The notes: generated from the letters alone by a model not told the origin. A stretch of 64,000 nt of DNA from Chitinophagales bacterium (GCA_030832185.1 JAURJQ010000016.1:62001-126000), one strand, 5' to 3'; shown: positions 33,559 through 43,096, numbered from the stretch's first letter. Made by a program: numbers and translations.

Positions 33559-35409
33559 CTTCTTCGTGATATCAGTTTTTTTATTTCCATATATCCTTAA
33601 AAAATAAACCCCTCGGTCTAGATCATTCGGGCGGAAGCTAAATTCATTTCTACCTTGATGCGCTGCAGTTTCTAGTAGTTTAACTACTTGTCTACCCTGC
33701 ATATCATATATATCAAAATGAAGGTATTCCTTTTCTTTTAATTCGAAAATTACCTGAAAAATATTGTCAAGAATAGGATTAGGCTTGATTTGAATCGAAT
33801 GATTTCTATCATTAGATAGTATTGAGGTGGTAGGTTTGATTCCTTTTACGGTATCATTTATTTCGAGTTTGGCTATATAGGTTCCCATTCTGCTATTCGT
33901 TTTTCCAAAAGAGTTTACAAGAATTACCTGCGTTGGACTCTGATGCAGGGTTTGTACATTAGAATAGTCCCCCCATCGCTCGATAGAATCCGAAATTTGA
34001 TTGATAAGATTTTCGCCCTCTTTGACTATAAGTAGTTTAGAAAAATTGTCTTTCGCATCCTTATATATAACCGATGTCCCCGGAAAACTATCTATTCTGC
34101 AATGTGAAAAAGCATATACAACCTTATGGTCTAGTTCATTTTCTCCTACATAAGCCATACTCGGGTATCCAAATTCCATTCCTGGCTGATCCAATAGTTT
34201 GGTTTCCACTTTTGGATTTAAAGAATTTACATTTTTAATAGAACCTAGAAATACAGTAGCGGTAAAATCACTTGGTAAAATAGAATTAGATCCGAAATGA
34301 ATATGATTGTTTTCATATATGGCGGCTAAAACTCTGGCATCATTGGTCATCAGTTGTTGGATTTTTCCAGCTACCTTCTTTTGAAATGCATTCGGAGGAA
34401 AACCATATTTTATGGGTGATTTAAGGACTTTTTGTTTTAGTTGAGCTTTTCCTGAAGCATATGTATTATTGATCTCTAAAAGAAAGATAGTGTCATTAGA
34501 ATTAGCTACATTCCGAACGGATAAAAAGTACATATTACTGTCAGGGCTGGCAGTTTGATATTTGGCCGGACAGATATTTCTAAGATTTCCACCATTGTGT
34601 TTTATATCGCTCCATAGGGTGAATTTAAGAGCGTCTCCATCATATCCTTTTTGCTTATCTAGCTGCCAGATGACCGATTGCTTAAATCCAACAGACCAGT
34701 GAATATTGTCTTTTACTTGATTAAATGTGATAAATAAGTCTTTATTACTGAGTGAAATGATTGGATAATCACTCCAGGTAGAATCATTAAATGATGCTCC
34801 ATTGAGGATGTAAAAATTCCAAGAGTCAGCAGGATTATTTGTCTTTGTAAAACCTACTATAATTTTGTTTGTAGTGCTCAATGAACCTGTGAACCATACA
34901 ATGACATATCTATCCATCTGCGCGTCATATAGCAGTCTTGGATCTGAATTCATGGTAAATGTCCCCATCCTAGAAGCTAAAGCAGCTAGTGATCTAGTGG
35001 CTATACTAACACCATTTGAATTGTAAATTTGAATATTAGAATTGACTGCACTCACTATGGTGCCATCTAATCCTACGGCCACATCATTATCGCTCGGGAT
35101 ACTACTGGCTAGATTTCCTTCGAACTGTTGGATTATTTTTGGACTGACGGCTTCGTCGCCATTTCCGCTTTTTTTTTTAGCTTGATTCGCTTTTATTCTT
35201 TGTTTATAAAGCTCTTCCTTTTTATTTCCATATTCTGAAGCTGGTATAGGCTGCTGATCCAACAAATTTAAGTTGGGAGCAAAATCCTTGATTGCAGTAT
35301 CAGAAAGCTTAATTTCTTTAGCTAGCAGTGCCGCACCGTCCGTCTTGGTTTGCGCTACTAATGTAGAACCAAAACAAAAAACAATAAGGCATAAAATAGT
35401 TCTAAGCAT
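33544..35409 (-). CDS. Secreted protein with T9SS type A sorting domain
   Basis: A 621-residue exported protein. Signal peptide: LRTILCLIVFCFGSTLVAQ. The body begins LNLLDQQPIP and has segments such as VAVGLDGTIVSAVNSNIQIYN and SDYPIISLSNKDLFITFNQV. This looks like a beta-propeller-type surface or secreted protein; no catalytic motif is recognised. The C-terminal 80 residues (SIQIKPNPILDNIFQVIFEL, YDMQGRQVVKLLE, NDLDRGVYFLRI) are a type A Por-secretion signal. The 3' end overlaps the convergent lplA by 15 bases. Ligand and role unknown. Confidence 0.85.
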   Translation of the reverse strand: MLRTILCLIVFCFGSTLVAQTKTDGAALLAKEIKLSDTAIKDFAPNLNLLDQQPIPASEYGNKKEELYKQRIKANQAKKKSGNGDEAVSPKIIQQFEGNLASSIPSDNDVAVGLDGTIVSAVNSNIQIYNSNGVSIATRSLAALASRMGTFTMNSDPRLLYDAQMDRYVIVWFTGSLSTTNKIIVGFTKTNNPADSWNFYILNGASFNDSTWSDYPIISLSNKDLFITFNQVKDNIHWSVGFKQSVIWQLDKQKGYDGDALKFTLWSDIKHNGGNLRNICPAKYQTASPDSNMYFLSVRNVANSNDTIFLLEINNTYASGKAQLKQKVLKSPIKYGFPPNAFQKKVAGKIQQLMTNDARVLAAIYENNHIHFGSNSILPSDFTATVFLGSIKNVNSLNPKVETKLLDQPGMEFGYPSMAYVGENELDHKVVYAFSHCRIDSFPGTSVIYKDAKDNFSKLLIVKEGENLINQISDSIERWGDYSNVQTLHQSPTQVILVNSFGKTNSRMGTYIAKLEINDTVKGIKPTTSILSNDRNHSIQIKPNPILDNIFQVIFELKEKEYLHFDIYDMQGRQVVKLLETAAHQGRNEFSFRPNDLDRGVYFLRIYGNKKTDITKKLVVE

Positions 35410-35560
35410 AAGGCTATTTTTAATAATTTAGAAGTAAATATAATAGTTTTAGGTTAAACATATCTTTTCTATACTAAAAATATAGAGAGTATAGCAACCC
35501 ATCCTTGGTTTTTTTTAGTCTTTATGGAATTTAAAAGTATGGAATTTTGGTAACTTGGGT

Positions 35561-38401
35561 TTATTCAAACAAAAACTCAATATCTTCTTCATTTAGATTT
35601 TTTACAAAACCTTCATCCTCGGAGATGAGTTCTTCGCTGAGTTGAAGTTTTTTTGTTTGAAGTTGGATGATTTTTTCTTCGATGGTGTCTCTGCAAATCA
35701 TACGATAAGCGAAGACATTTTTATTTTGACCTATTCGATAGACTCTATCAATGGCTTGGTTTTCTACTTGTCTATTCCACCAAGGGTCGATGAGAAATAC
35801 ATAGTTGGCTTCAGTCAAAGTAAATCCGGAATTTCCCGCTTTCAAACTCAGAAGAAATACACGTACAGGATTTTCTTTATCTTGGAATTTATTGATTTGT
35901 TCTTGTCGTTTGATTTGTGGAGTGCTACCATCGATGAGATAGTAGGCAATTTCCCTGTCTTTTAATTGTTGACCTATTTTGTCTAATGCTCCTAAAAACT
36001 GAGAGAAAATTATAACTTTATTATGCACTAAATTCCCTTCTAATTCTTCAATTAAGGTATTGATTTTTATCGATTCTTCCGTTTGGTGTTCATAGTCTTC
36101 TATAGGCACAGGTGAACTACAGAGTTGACGCAATTTCTGAATCCCAGCCAACACATTCATCTTAGACTTCCCTAATCCTTCTGATTTGATACTGACGAAA
36201 AGAGAGTTTTTTATATTGTCTTTGACTTCGTTATAGTAGCGTTTTTGTGCACTGCCCATTTCACACCAGATAATAGATTCCGTTTTAGAAGGCAAATCTT
36301 TTGCTACTTGTTCCTTCGTTCGTCTCAATAAAAATGGACTCGTCACGCGTTTGAGTTGTTCTATTTTTTCTTTGTCCTTATCACGGTCTATCGGATGCAC
36401 ATACTCTTTGGAGAAAAATTCCTGGCTACCGAATAGTTGGGGAACGATGAATGATAATTGTGGAAACAAGTCCAACGTGTTATTCATTATAGGCGTACCG
36501 CTCAAGATAATTTTCGAATCAGCTTGAAGTCTCAGCACAGCCTTTGAAACCTGAGCTGTTGGGTTTTTTATATTGTGACTCTCATCTAATACAATCGTCG
36601 AGAATTGTAGTCCTTCTAGCAGATCTATATCTGCTCTGGCAGTACCATAGCTGGTTATTAAAATATCCGCTTGATTGGTAGCAAGGTCTTCTATATTTCT
36701 ATTGGATTGATGATAGACATGGGTTTTGAGTTCCGGTGCGAATTTTTCTATCTCTATTTTCCAGTTATACATTAGAGAAGAAGGGGAGATGATGAGTTGA
36801 ATGGTATTCGGGCTTTGTTTCTTTTTGTAATCCAGAAAACAAATGGTCTGTAAGGTTTTCCCTAAACCCATGTCATCTGCTAGGCAAGCACCTGCGCCTA
36901 TTTTACCCAGAAGGACCATCCACTCAAAACCTTTTTGCTGATAAGGTCGAAGCGAAGCCTTGACATCATTCGATATGGGATAAATAATCTCATCGCTCAT
37001 CTGCCATTGATTCCATTTTTCCCACCAATCCTCTTCTATAACATGTTCTTGAGAATCGTCTTTAAATTCGGATAATGATTTATTGAAAATTAAAATCCAC
37101 TTGGGTACCGATAAAACATCTTTTTGTATTCGGCTATGTTTGACTAAGAGTCCATACTTTTCAAGCCACTCATCGGTTAAAACCCCAATTGTATTGTCCG
37201 AGAGTAAAATACTCTTCTGCTTTGCCTGTAAGGCTTTTTGGAGCTCTAAATTATCGACATGTTCCTCTCCAAAATTGACCTTTAATTGAATAGAAAGCAA
37301 ATTGTTTTCTAAACCTAATATGGAGTAATTTGTTTCTATAGTATAACTAGAATAGCGAAAATTTCGCAACATATCCATACCAATGATATCCACGTTTTTC
37401 GATAGCATATCATGGTAAAATTTCAAGAACCAATTTTTCTTTTTAGCTTCAGCGATAGAGAGATAATAATAACCATTCAATTGTTTTTCAAAACCTGGAT
37501 TGGACGATTGAATCTCATTGTTAAAAATGGATTCTCCTTGAAGTGAGCGTTTTACATAAATTTTAACTCCATTTTTATATAAGATATTTTCAGGTTTATA
37601 TGCACCATCTATCACTATGTCATCATAGTTAAACTGTGGATGTAGCAAAAGAAAATCGGAGGATTCTGTCAAGTATAATTGATAGCTTGGCTCCACTTCT
37701 ATGTGTTCTTCAGGGAAATGTTTATGGCGCTCTATGGCGTATTTTTTTTCTAAATCCATCAAAATATCCTCAGAAAAACCTACCGCATCGTAGTTGTATT
37801 TTTCAAAATCAATGCTCTTGAGTCTCGTCAGTGTTTGAAAGTCTGTATTGTTGAATACGAAATACTCGGTGCCTTTGATAACGAGAAATTCGAATATTTC
37901 TAAATCCTTATCAGCATACTCATCATTTTCGAGATATACATATTTTTTAAGATGCAGTTTACCATCTTCATCTTTGATAACCTCAAATCTCAATCGAGGT
38001 TCATGAAAGTTTATTGATAAAGGTATATTGCGAATATTCCCTTCTTTAAACTGATGCTTAAAAGTGATTTTACATTCCCATTGATTTCTTCTTATCTGAT
38101 TAAAGGTGTCGAAGACATATTTGGACATATACTGATTCACATAAGCAGTGAGTCCAGTGGTTAAGCCAAGTTTTTCATAATTCTCTTTGTGCTGAGCTAC
38201 TAGTTTTTGGTATTTTTTAAATTCAAAATTCTCCGCAATCAAGTTCCAACTATTCAATTTATATCTCCCCATCACGGCACGATTTGGGATAGGTTCGGTA
38301 TGATAGTCTACCTTGTCATCCTTTCGCGTAACAACCAATATCTCAAATGGATTTTTGAGGTCTAAGAAGGCTTGGGTGGTGAAGGAGAGGCGGAGATCCA
38401 A
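35561..38401 (-). CDS. SNF2/Rad54-like DEAD/DEAH helicase
   Basis: A 946-residue protein with a helicase core after a long N-terminal region of about 480 residues. Motif I is LADDMGLGKTLQT (about residues 505-517). Motif II is DESHN (about 604), motif III SGTPIMNN, and the C-terminal helicase domain has VIIFSQFLGALDKI, RVFLLSLKAGNSGFTLTEAN and the arginine-finger segment QAIDRVYRIGQNKNVFAYR. SNF2 ATPases move along double-stranded DNA. The N-terminal half contains several patterned blocks but no recognisable domain. It starts at TTG 38401. The only defence-like context is an unknown 227-residue gene upstream. Confidence 0.9.
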   Translation of the reverse strand: MDLRLSFTTQAFLDLKNPFEILVVTRKDDKVDYHTEPIPNRAVMGRYKLNSWNLIAENFEFKKYQKLVAQHKENYEKLGLTTGLTAYVNQYMSKYVFDTFNQIRRNQWECKITFKHQFKEGNIRNIPLSINFHEPRLRFEVIKDEDGKLHLKKYVYLENDEYADKDLEIFEFLVIKGTEYFVFNNTDFQTLTRLKSIDFEKYNYDAVGFSEDILMDLEKKYAIERHKHFPEEHIEVEPSYQLYLTESSDFLLLHPQFNYDDIVIDGAYKPENILYKNGVKIYVKRSLQGESIFNNEIQSSNPGFEKQLNGYYYLSIAEAKKKNWFLKFYHDMLSKNVDIIGMDMLRNFRYSSYTIETNYSILGLENNLLSIQLKVNFGEEHVDNLELQKALQAKQKSILLSDNTIGVLTDEWLEKYGLLVKHSRIQKDVLSVPKWILIFNKSLSEFKDDSQEHVIEEDWWEKWNQWQMSDEIIYPISNDVKASLRPYQQKGFEWMVLLGKIGAGACLADDMGLGKTLQTICFLDYKKKQSPNTIQLIISPSSLMYNWKIEIEKFAPELKTHVYHQSNRNIEDLATNQADILITSYGTARADIDLLEGLQFSTIVLDESHNIKNPTAQVSKAVLRLQADSKIILSGTPIMNNTLDLFPQLSFIVPQLFGSQEFFSKEYVHPIDRDKDKEKIEQLKRVTSPFLLRRTKEQVAKDLPSKTESIIWCEMGSAQKRYYNEVKDNIKNSLFVSIKSEGLGKSKMNVLAGIQKLRQLCSSPVPIEDYEHQTEESIKINTLIEELEGNLVHNKVIIFSQFLGALDKIGQQLKDREIAYYLIDGSTPQIKRQEQINKFQDKENPVRVFLLSLKAGNSGFTLTEANYVFLIDPWWNRQVENQAIDRVYRIGQNKNVFAYRMICRDTIEEKIIQLQTKKLQLSEELISEDEGFVKNLNEEDIEFLFE

Positions 38402-38422
38402 ATTTTAGTTATTAGTTTGTGT

Positions 38423-39106
38423 TTACTTAAAAAGGTAAGAAAAGAGTTCCATATCACTTGGGTCTTTTTCAAAGTAATTTAGTTTCCATTCTCCATTTAC
38501 ATTTACGAAATGATATTGTACGTAGTCCCAAGAAGTTGATGTGTCTTGTTTTCTTAAAGGTCTGTCCTTAAATTTGAGATAATCTACTCTTCTTTCAAAA
38601 CTAATAATATCCAGAACATTATTTAATTCATCAAAATATAACAATCTATTACGTCGATATTCATATACTTCTATAACTTTTGTCATTTGAACGGATGTCC
38701 AATAATTAATTCTATTTATATAGCTTTGATAAAACCCACTAGTAGATATCTCAGCCAATTTATGAGAATTTGACACAGAATGAAATTCATTGAAAATTTT
38801 AATTTTTTCTTGAAGAGAAATTAGCAATTCAGGATTTATTTTATTTCTATTTTTAAATGATATTAGATAAGTCAACCAATTAGGCATAAATGCATAAACA
38901 ATAAAGAATAAACAAATTAAATTTAAAAACAACTCAGCATTAAAAGCAGATTGCCAGCTAACTTCTGTTCTGCTTCTTGAACCATAAACATATCTTATAT
39001 GACTTACATCTCCATTGTTGTTTATGTAATCAGCTAACTTGAGCGATAATCTAATAATACAATAGAAGCAACCATAAGCTAGAGCAATGATTTCTTTAGT
39101 GTTCAT
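38423..39106 (-). CDS. Hypothetical membrane-anchored protein
   Basis: A 227-residue protein. A hydrophobic segment AFNAELFLNLICLFFIVYAF (about residues 54-73) is the clearest membrane helix. The C-terminal part (DYVQYHFVNVNGEWKLNYFEKD) looks like a small beta-structured domain, and the middle is rich in Asn, Lys and Ile. It lies between cysD and the SNF2 helicase. The codon use looks more AT-rich and less biased than its neighbours, so it may be acquired; I could not calculate this. No family recognised. Confidence 0.55.
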   Translation of the reverse strand: MNTKEIIALAYGCFYCIIRLSLKLADYINNNGDVSHIRYVYGSRSRTEVSWQSAFNAELFLNLICLFFIVYAFMPNWLTYLISFKNRNKINPELLISLQEKIKIFNEFHSVSNSHKLAEISTSGFYQSYINRINYWTSVQMTKVIEVYEYRRNRLLYFDELNNVLDIISFERRVDYLKFKDRPLRKQDTSTSWDYVQYHFVNVNGEWKLNYFEKDPSDMELFSYLFK

Positions 39107-39130
39107 TTTTTGTAAAGTGTAGAATTAAAA

Positions 39131-40036
39131 TTAAAAGTACCCTTCCTTCTTTCTGTCTTCCATAGCGGTTTCTGAGCGTTTGTCGTCGGCTCGAGTGCCA
39201 CGCTCAGTGGAGAGAGAAGCAGCTATTTCTTGAATAACTTCGTCTAGGTTAGATGCTTCCGAAAGATATGCACCAGTAATGGTAATATCACCCATAGTGC
39301 GAAAGCGAATCAACTTTTCTTCGATGATTTCGTTTTCTTTGGTTTGGGTAAATGGACTTTCAGAAAGCCAGGTTCCATCGCGGTTAAATACTCTTCTCTT
39401 ATGCGCAAAATAGAGTGAAGGCAATTGAATTTTTTCTTTAGCTATGTATTGCCATACATCGAGTTCGGTCCAGTTCGAGATAGGGAAGACTCGGAAATGC
39501 TCACCTAAGTGTTTTCTGCCATTAAATATATTCCAAAGTTCAGGACGCTGGTTTTTAGGATCCCACTGACCGAATTCATCCCTGTGAGAAAAGAATCGCT
39601 CCTTGGCTCGCGCTTTTTCTTCATCACGTCTCGCACCGCCTATGAGAGCGTCAAACTTATGTGTCTCGATGGCTTGCAAAAGAGTAGGTATCTGAGCTAT
39701 ATTTCGAGAAGCATTGACTCCTTTTTCGTCATTAGCTATGCCTTTGTCTATCATATCCTGCACATGACCTACTATTAGACGAGCATTGAAATCTCTGGCT
39801 AGCTGATCGCGATAATCAAGCGTCTCTTGAAAATTGTGCCCTGTATCGATATGCAAAAGTGGAAATGGGATATTAGCAGGGTAGAAGGCCTTTCTAGCTA
39901 AATGGCTGACAACTATACTGTCCTTACCTCCAGAAAACAGGATAGCAGGATTTTCAAACTGAGCAGCTACCTCTCGGATGATAAAAATGGCTTCTGATTC
40001 AAGTTCTTCTAAATGATTGAGGGCGTAGGTGGACAC
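39131..40036 (-). CDS. cysD: Sulfate adenylyltransferase subunit 2
   Basis: CysD is the PP-loop subunit that makes APS from ATP and sulfate with the GTPase CysN. The PP-loop FSGGKDS is at residues 34-40. DALIGGARRDEEKARAKERFF, FRVFPISNWTELDVWQYI and the C-terminal ETAMEDRKKEGYF are typical. Length of 301 residues is normal; it starts at GTG 40036. A CysC gene lies upstream with a 135-bp gap. CysN is not in the window. CysDN often sits in one operon, so this is unusual. Confidence 0.93.
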   Translation of the reverse strand: MSTYALNHLEELESEAIFIIREVAAQFENPAILFSGGKDSIVVSHLARKAFYPANIPFPLLHIDTGHNFQETLDYRDQLARDFNARLIVGHVQDMIDKGIANDEKGVNASRNIAQIPTLLQAIETHKFDALIGGARRDEEKARAKERFFSHRDEFGQWDPKNQRPELWNIFNGRKHLGEHFRVFPISNWTELDVWQYIAKEKIQLPSLYFAHKRRVFNRDGTWLSESPFTQTKENEIIEEKLIRFRTMGDITITGAYLSEASNLDEVIQEIAASLSTERGTRADDKRSETAMEDRKKEGYF

Positions 40037-40077
40037 TGGATTAATATTGAATTTTAAATTCTTAATTTTGAATTCTG

Positions 40078-40085
40078 CAAATATA
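40078..40085 (-). promoter_or_regulatory. Putative -7 element of cysD
   Basis: CAAATATA reads TATATTTG on the minus strand, 41 nt before the cysD start, so cysD may have its own promoter apart from cysC. Confidence 0.4.
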
Positions 40086-40171
40086 GAGATTATTCAATCC
40101 AGAATTAGAATATAAGATAAATTGAACCCCACGCTTTTTTCTTAGTAATTTATCTACTTGTAATTATAGAT

Positions 40172-40738
40172 TTACGATAAAATTAAGCGCGCTCCTTCCT
40201 TCACATTTATTATATCTGTATCTATGATTAAATCTGCTTTTTCAGATTCTTCAAACTCTGAATTGATGCCTGTCAAATTCTCCATTTTACCTTCCAATGC
40301 TTTTTTGTAAAATCCCTTTGTGTCTCTTTGGATAAGCGTTTCAATGGACGTTTTAATATAAATTTCAGTAAAGTCTTTGCCTATAATTTCTCTAGCTAGA
40401 TCTCGCATAGATTTCAGTGGACAGACAAAACAGCAGATAACTATGGATCCATTTTGCACGAGTATTTTTGCAAGTTCTGCAGCTCGGCGGATATTTTCGA
40501 GTCTATCTTCAGTTGAGAATCCCAAACCTTGATTTAAACCTGAACGAAGATTGTCTCCATCAAGAACGATAGTGAATTTCCCAAGATCATGCAATTGCTT
40601 TTCTAATTCAATGGCAATCGTCGTCTTACCACTACCGCTTTGACCATAAAGCCAATAAACACGACCTGATTGGTTGAGAAGTGTTTCTTTAGATTCTCTT
40701 GAAACTAGTTTGTCGAAAACGGGATAAATATTTTCCAT
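40172..40738 (-). CDS. cysC: Adenylylsulfate (APS) kinase
   Basis: CysC phosphorylates APS to PAPS for sulfation or sulfate reduction. The P-loop GQSGSGKT is at residues 32-39. The segment VLDGDNLRSGLNQGLGFS and FVCPLKSMRDLAREII are the family's APS-binding motifs, and IYIKTSIETLIQRDTKGFY with KKALEGKMENLTGI follows. The last 40 residues form the lid (ADLIIDTD). Length of 188 residues is normal. Confidence 0.93.
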   Translation of the reverse strand: MENIYPVFDKLVSRESKETLLNQSGRVYWLYGQSGSGKTTIAIELEKQLHDLGKFTIVLDGDNLRSGLNQGLGFSTEDRLENIRRAAELAKILVQNGSIVICCFVCPLKSMRDLAREIIGKDFTEIYIKTSIETLIQRDTKGFYKKALEGKMENLTGINSEFEESEKADLIIDTDIINVKEGARLILS

Positions 40739-40794
40739 TTCTAAGATTGAAAATTTGACAAATTAAATACTTTCAAAAGAATACATATTCTTTA

Positions 40795-40835
40795 TAGACG
40801 TAAAAAACTAGAAACTTGCAACTAGAAACTCGCTA
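40795..40835. repeat. Word-like intergenic sequence
   Basis: AAACTAGAAACTTGCAACTA then GAAACTCGCTACTAAG repeats the word AAACT.G and ACTAGAAACT. Not coding. Confidence 0.4.
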
Positions 40836-42002
40836 CTAAGTAAACGCATTTATACCAGTAATATCATTTCCAGTAATCAAAAGATGCACATCATGGGTTC
40901 CCTCATAAGTAATGACCGATTCAAGATTGGCAGCGTGGCGCATAAATGGAAATTCGCCCATAATACCCATTCCACCCAGAACTTGCCTAAGTTCGCGAGC
41001 TACGGTTATAGCTGTGTGCACATTGTTCCGCTTAGCCAAAGATATTTGGGCTGGTGTGGCTCTATTTTCATTTTTCAAAACGCCTAATCTCCATGCGAGT
41101 AATTGTGCTTTGGTGATTTCGGTGATGGCTTCTGCTAGTTTCTTTTGCTGTAATTGGAAACCACCAATCGGTCGACCGAATTGCTCTCTTTGTAAAGAGA
41201 ACTTTAAGGCTACTTCATAGCAATTAATCGCTGCACCTAATACACCCCAAGATATACCGTATCTTGCAGAATTCAAACATGAAAGTGGACCTTTTAGACC
41301 TTTGATATTCGGGAAAACATTTTCTTTAGGGACTTTCACATTGTCAAATACAAGCTCACCTGTGGCACTAGCTCTGAGTGACCATTTATTATGTGTTTCG
41401 GGTGTGGTAAATCCTTCCATACCTCTTTCTACCACTAATCCTCGGATATCTCCTGCTTCATCTTTGGCCCAAACCACAGCAATATCTGCTAGTGGGGAAT
41501 TCGTTATCCAAAATTTAGCACCATTAAGAATCACATGGTCATCTGCATCTATAAATTTCGTCTCCATTCCATTGGGATTGGAGCCATGGTTAGGTTCTGT
41601 CAATCCGAAACAACCTATCATGTCACCAGAAGCTAGCTTAGGGAGGTATTTACGCTTTTGTTCTTCGCTTCCATAAGTAAATATCGGATACATGACCAAG
41701 CTAGATTGCACTGAAGCCGCTGAACGCACAGCACTATCTCCTCGCTCTAATTCTTGCATTATGATTCCATAGGCTATTTGATCCATTCCGGCTCCACCGT
41801 ATTCCTCAGGAATATAGGGACCTAGAGCTCCTATAGAACCTAATTGTTTCATTAAATTAGGAATAGGAGTATGCTTATGGGCATGGTCGTCTATAAGCGG
41901 CATGATTTCTTTATCTACAAAGTCTCGGACCGTCTGACGAATCATTTTATGCTCATCTGTCAGTAAATCATCAATCTGGTAGTAATCTGTGGTATTGTTC
42001 AT
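40836..42002 (-). CDS. Acyl-CoA dehydrogenase, glutaryl-CoA dehydrogenase type
   Basis: A 388-residue flavoprotein. Marks: LPKLASGDMIGCFGLTEPNHGSNP (FAD and substrate loop), MEGFTTPETHNKWSLRASATG with the Glu/Arg of glutaryl-CoA enzymes, FSLQREQFGRPIGGFQLQQ and the catalytic Glu near the end in ITYEGTHDVHLLITGNDITG. The last motif is typical of glutaryl-CoA dehydrogenase, which makes crotonyl-CoA in lysine and tryptophan breakdown. An in-frame TTG (42020) lies upstream of ATG 42002. A word-like gap separates it from nuoG. Confidence 0.88.
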   Translation of the reverse strand: MNNTTDYYQIDDLLTDEHKMIRQTVRDFVDKEIMPLIDDHAHKHTPIPNLMKQLGSIGALGPYIPEEYGGAGMDQIAYGIIMQELERGDSAVRSAASVQSSLVMYPIFTYGSEEQKRKYLPKLASGDMIGCFGLTEPNHGSNPNGMETKFIDADDHVILNGAKFWITNSPLADIAVVWAKDEAGDIRGLVVERGMEGFTTPETHNKWSLRASATGELVFDNVKVPKENVFPNIKGLKGPLSCLNSARYGISWGVLGAAINCYEVALKFSLQREQFGRPIGGFQLQQKKLAEAITEITKAQLLAWRLGVLKNENRATPAQISLAKRNNVHTAITVARELRQVLGGMGIMGEFPFMRHAANLESVITYEGTHDVHLLITGNDITGINAFT

Positions 42003-42097
42003 TTTTTTAGTTATTTGCAACTAGTTATTATTGATTAGGCTTTGAATTGAAGAATATATACTAATCACTAGGAGCTAGTTACTAGTATATATTCTTT
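42003..42097. repeat. Word-like intergenic sequence (actagt)
   Basis: Contains GCAACTAGTTATTATTGATTAG, and ATACTAATCACTAGGAGCTAGTTACTAGTATATATTC. ACTAGT and related words recur, and some pairs form short palindromes. No coding signal. Confidence 0.4.
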
Positions 42098-43051
42098 TTA
42101 AGAAGTTAAAACTGGAACTGTATTTTCTTCGTAGTGATTCAGACTCTGCACAGATTGTTTATCTATTTTACGAGGGCCTTCTATTATCCAGTCGGCATTA
42201 TTTTTTTTCTCAAATCGGCAGGTATTGCATATCCAATTTTCTACCTCGCCCCATTTGTCTTTGCGAGCTGATACTCGGATTATCTCGTCTCCTTGTTTAC
42301 TCACTACAGTTTTACCGCAGCATTTATCGCAGTCTCTATGCGCATCAAATTGATTGGTAAACCAAACTCTTGATTTAAATCTAAATGTTCTATCAGTTAA
42401 TGCACCTACAGGACATACATCTATTATATTTCCTATAAATTCATTGTCCAGAGATTCACTAATCAAGGTGCTAATTTCTGCTTTATCGCCGCGGAAAAGC
42501 ACGCCATGTTCTCGTTTATCGCATAGCTGATTGGCAGCAAATACGCAACGATAGCAAACGATACATCGTTCCTTATTGAGTGAGATATAGTCTCCGATAT
42601 CTTCTTTTTCAAATTCCTGACGCTTGAAATCATATCGACTACCAGCCTTACCATGCTCAAAGGCGAGATTTTGAAGGTCGCATTCGCCTGCTTGGTCACA
42701 GACAGGGCAATCTAAAGGGTGATTGATCAATAAAAGCTCTGTGACTCCAGCTCTAGCCTCTTGTACTTTAGCACTTGATTTTACTTCTACTACCATACCG
42801 TCCATTACGGTGGTTTTGCAAGAAGGCATTAACTTAGGCATAGGACGTGGATCTTTCTCGCTACCTGCAGCTACTCTTACTAGGCAGGTTCTACACTTAC
42901 CTCCAGACTCTGTCAATGGGGTATAAAAACACATAGCTGGCGGCACGCTTTCATTGTCTAGCATTCTAGCAGCTTGTAATATAGTAGTGCCAGGTGGAAC
43001 CATAATATCTACTCCATCTATTGTCACCTTTACATTTTGAACATCACTCAT
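42098..43051 (-). CDS. nuoG: NADH-quinone oxidoreductase subunit G-like Fe-S protein (short NuoG)
   Basis: A 317-residue N-terminal-type NuoG. A 2Fe-2S ferredoxin domain has Cys41, Cys53, Cys56 and Cys78. The His-Cys3 4Fe-4S motif lies in NHPLDCPVCDQAGEC. A 4Fe-4S motif lies in ERCIVCYRCVFAANQLC and DVCPVGALTD. Downstream, DCDKCCGKT and WICNTCRFEKKNN carry further Cys pairs. The molybdopterin-like domain of long NuoG is absent, as in many Bacteroidota. The gene passes electrons within complex I. It is alone: no other nuo gene is in the window. Confidence 0.9.
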   Translation of the reverse strand: MSDVQNVKVTIDGVDIMVPPGTTILQAARMLDNESVPPAMCFYTPLTESGGKCRTCLVRVAAGSEKDPRPMPKLMPSCKTTVMDGMVVEVKSSAKVQEARAGVTELLLINHPLDCPVCDQAGECDLQNLAFEHGKAGSRYDFKRQEFEKEDIGDYISLNKERCIVCYRCVFAANQLCDKREHGVLFRGDKAEISTLISESLDNEFIGNIIDVCPVGALTDRTFRFKSRVWFTNQFDAHRDCDKCCGKTVVSKQGDEIIRVSARKDKWGEVENWICNTCRFEKKNNADWIIEGPRKIDKQSVQSLNHYEENTVPVLTS

Positions 43052-43088
43052 GATTTCTATTCAATTTTATATTAACCCGAATTGTCTA

Positions 43089-43096
43089 CAAATATA
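43089..43096 (-). promoter_or_regulatory. Putative -7 element of nuoG
   Basis: CAAATATA reads TATATTTG on the minus strand, 37 nt before ATG 43051. Confidence 0.4.

Noticed and set aside
41302-41676. Antisense open frame of 124 codons inside the acyl-CoA dehydrogenase gene
   Set aside because: A shadow of the coding strand; the acyl-CoA dehydrogenase has intact motifs along its full length.
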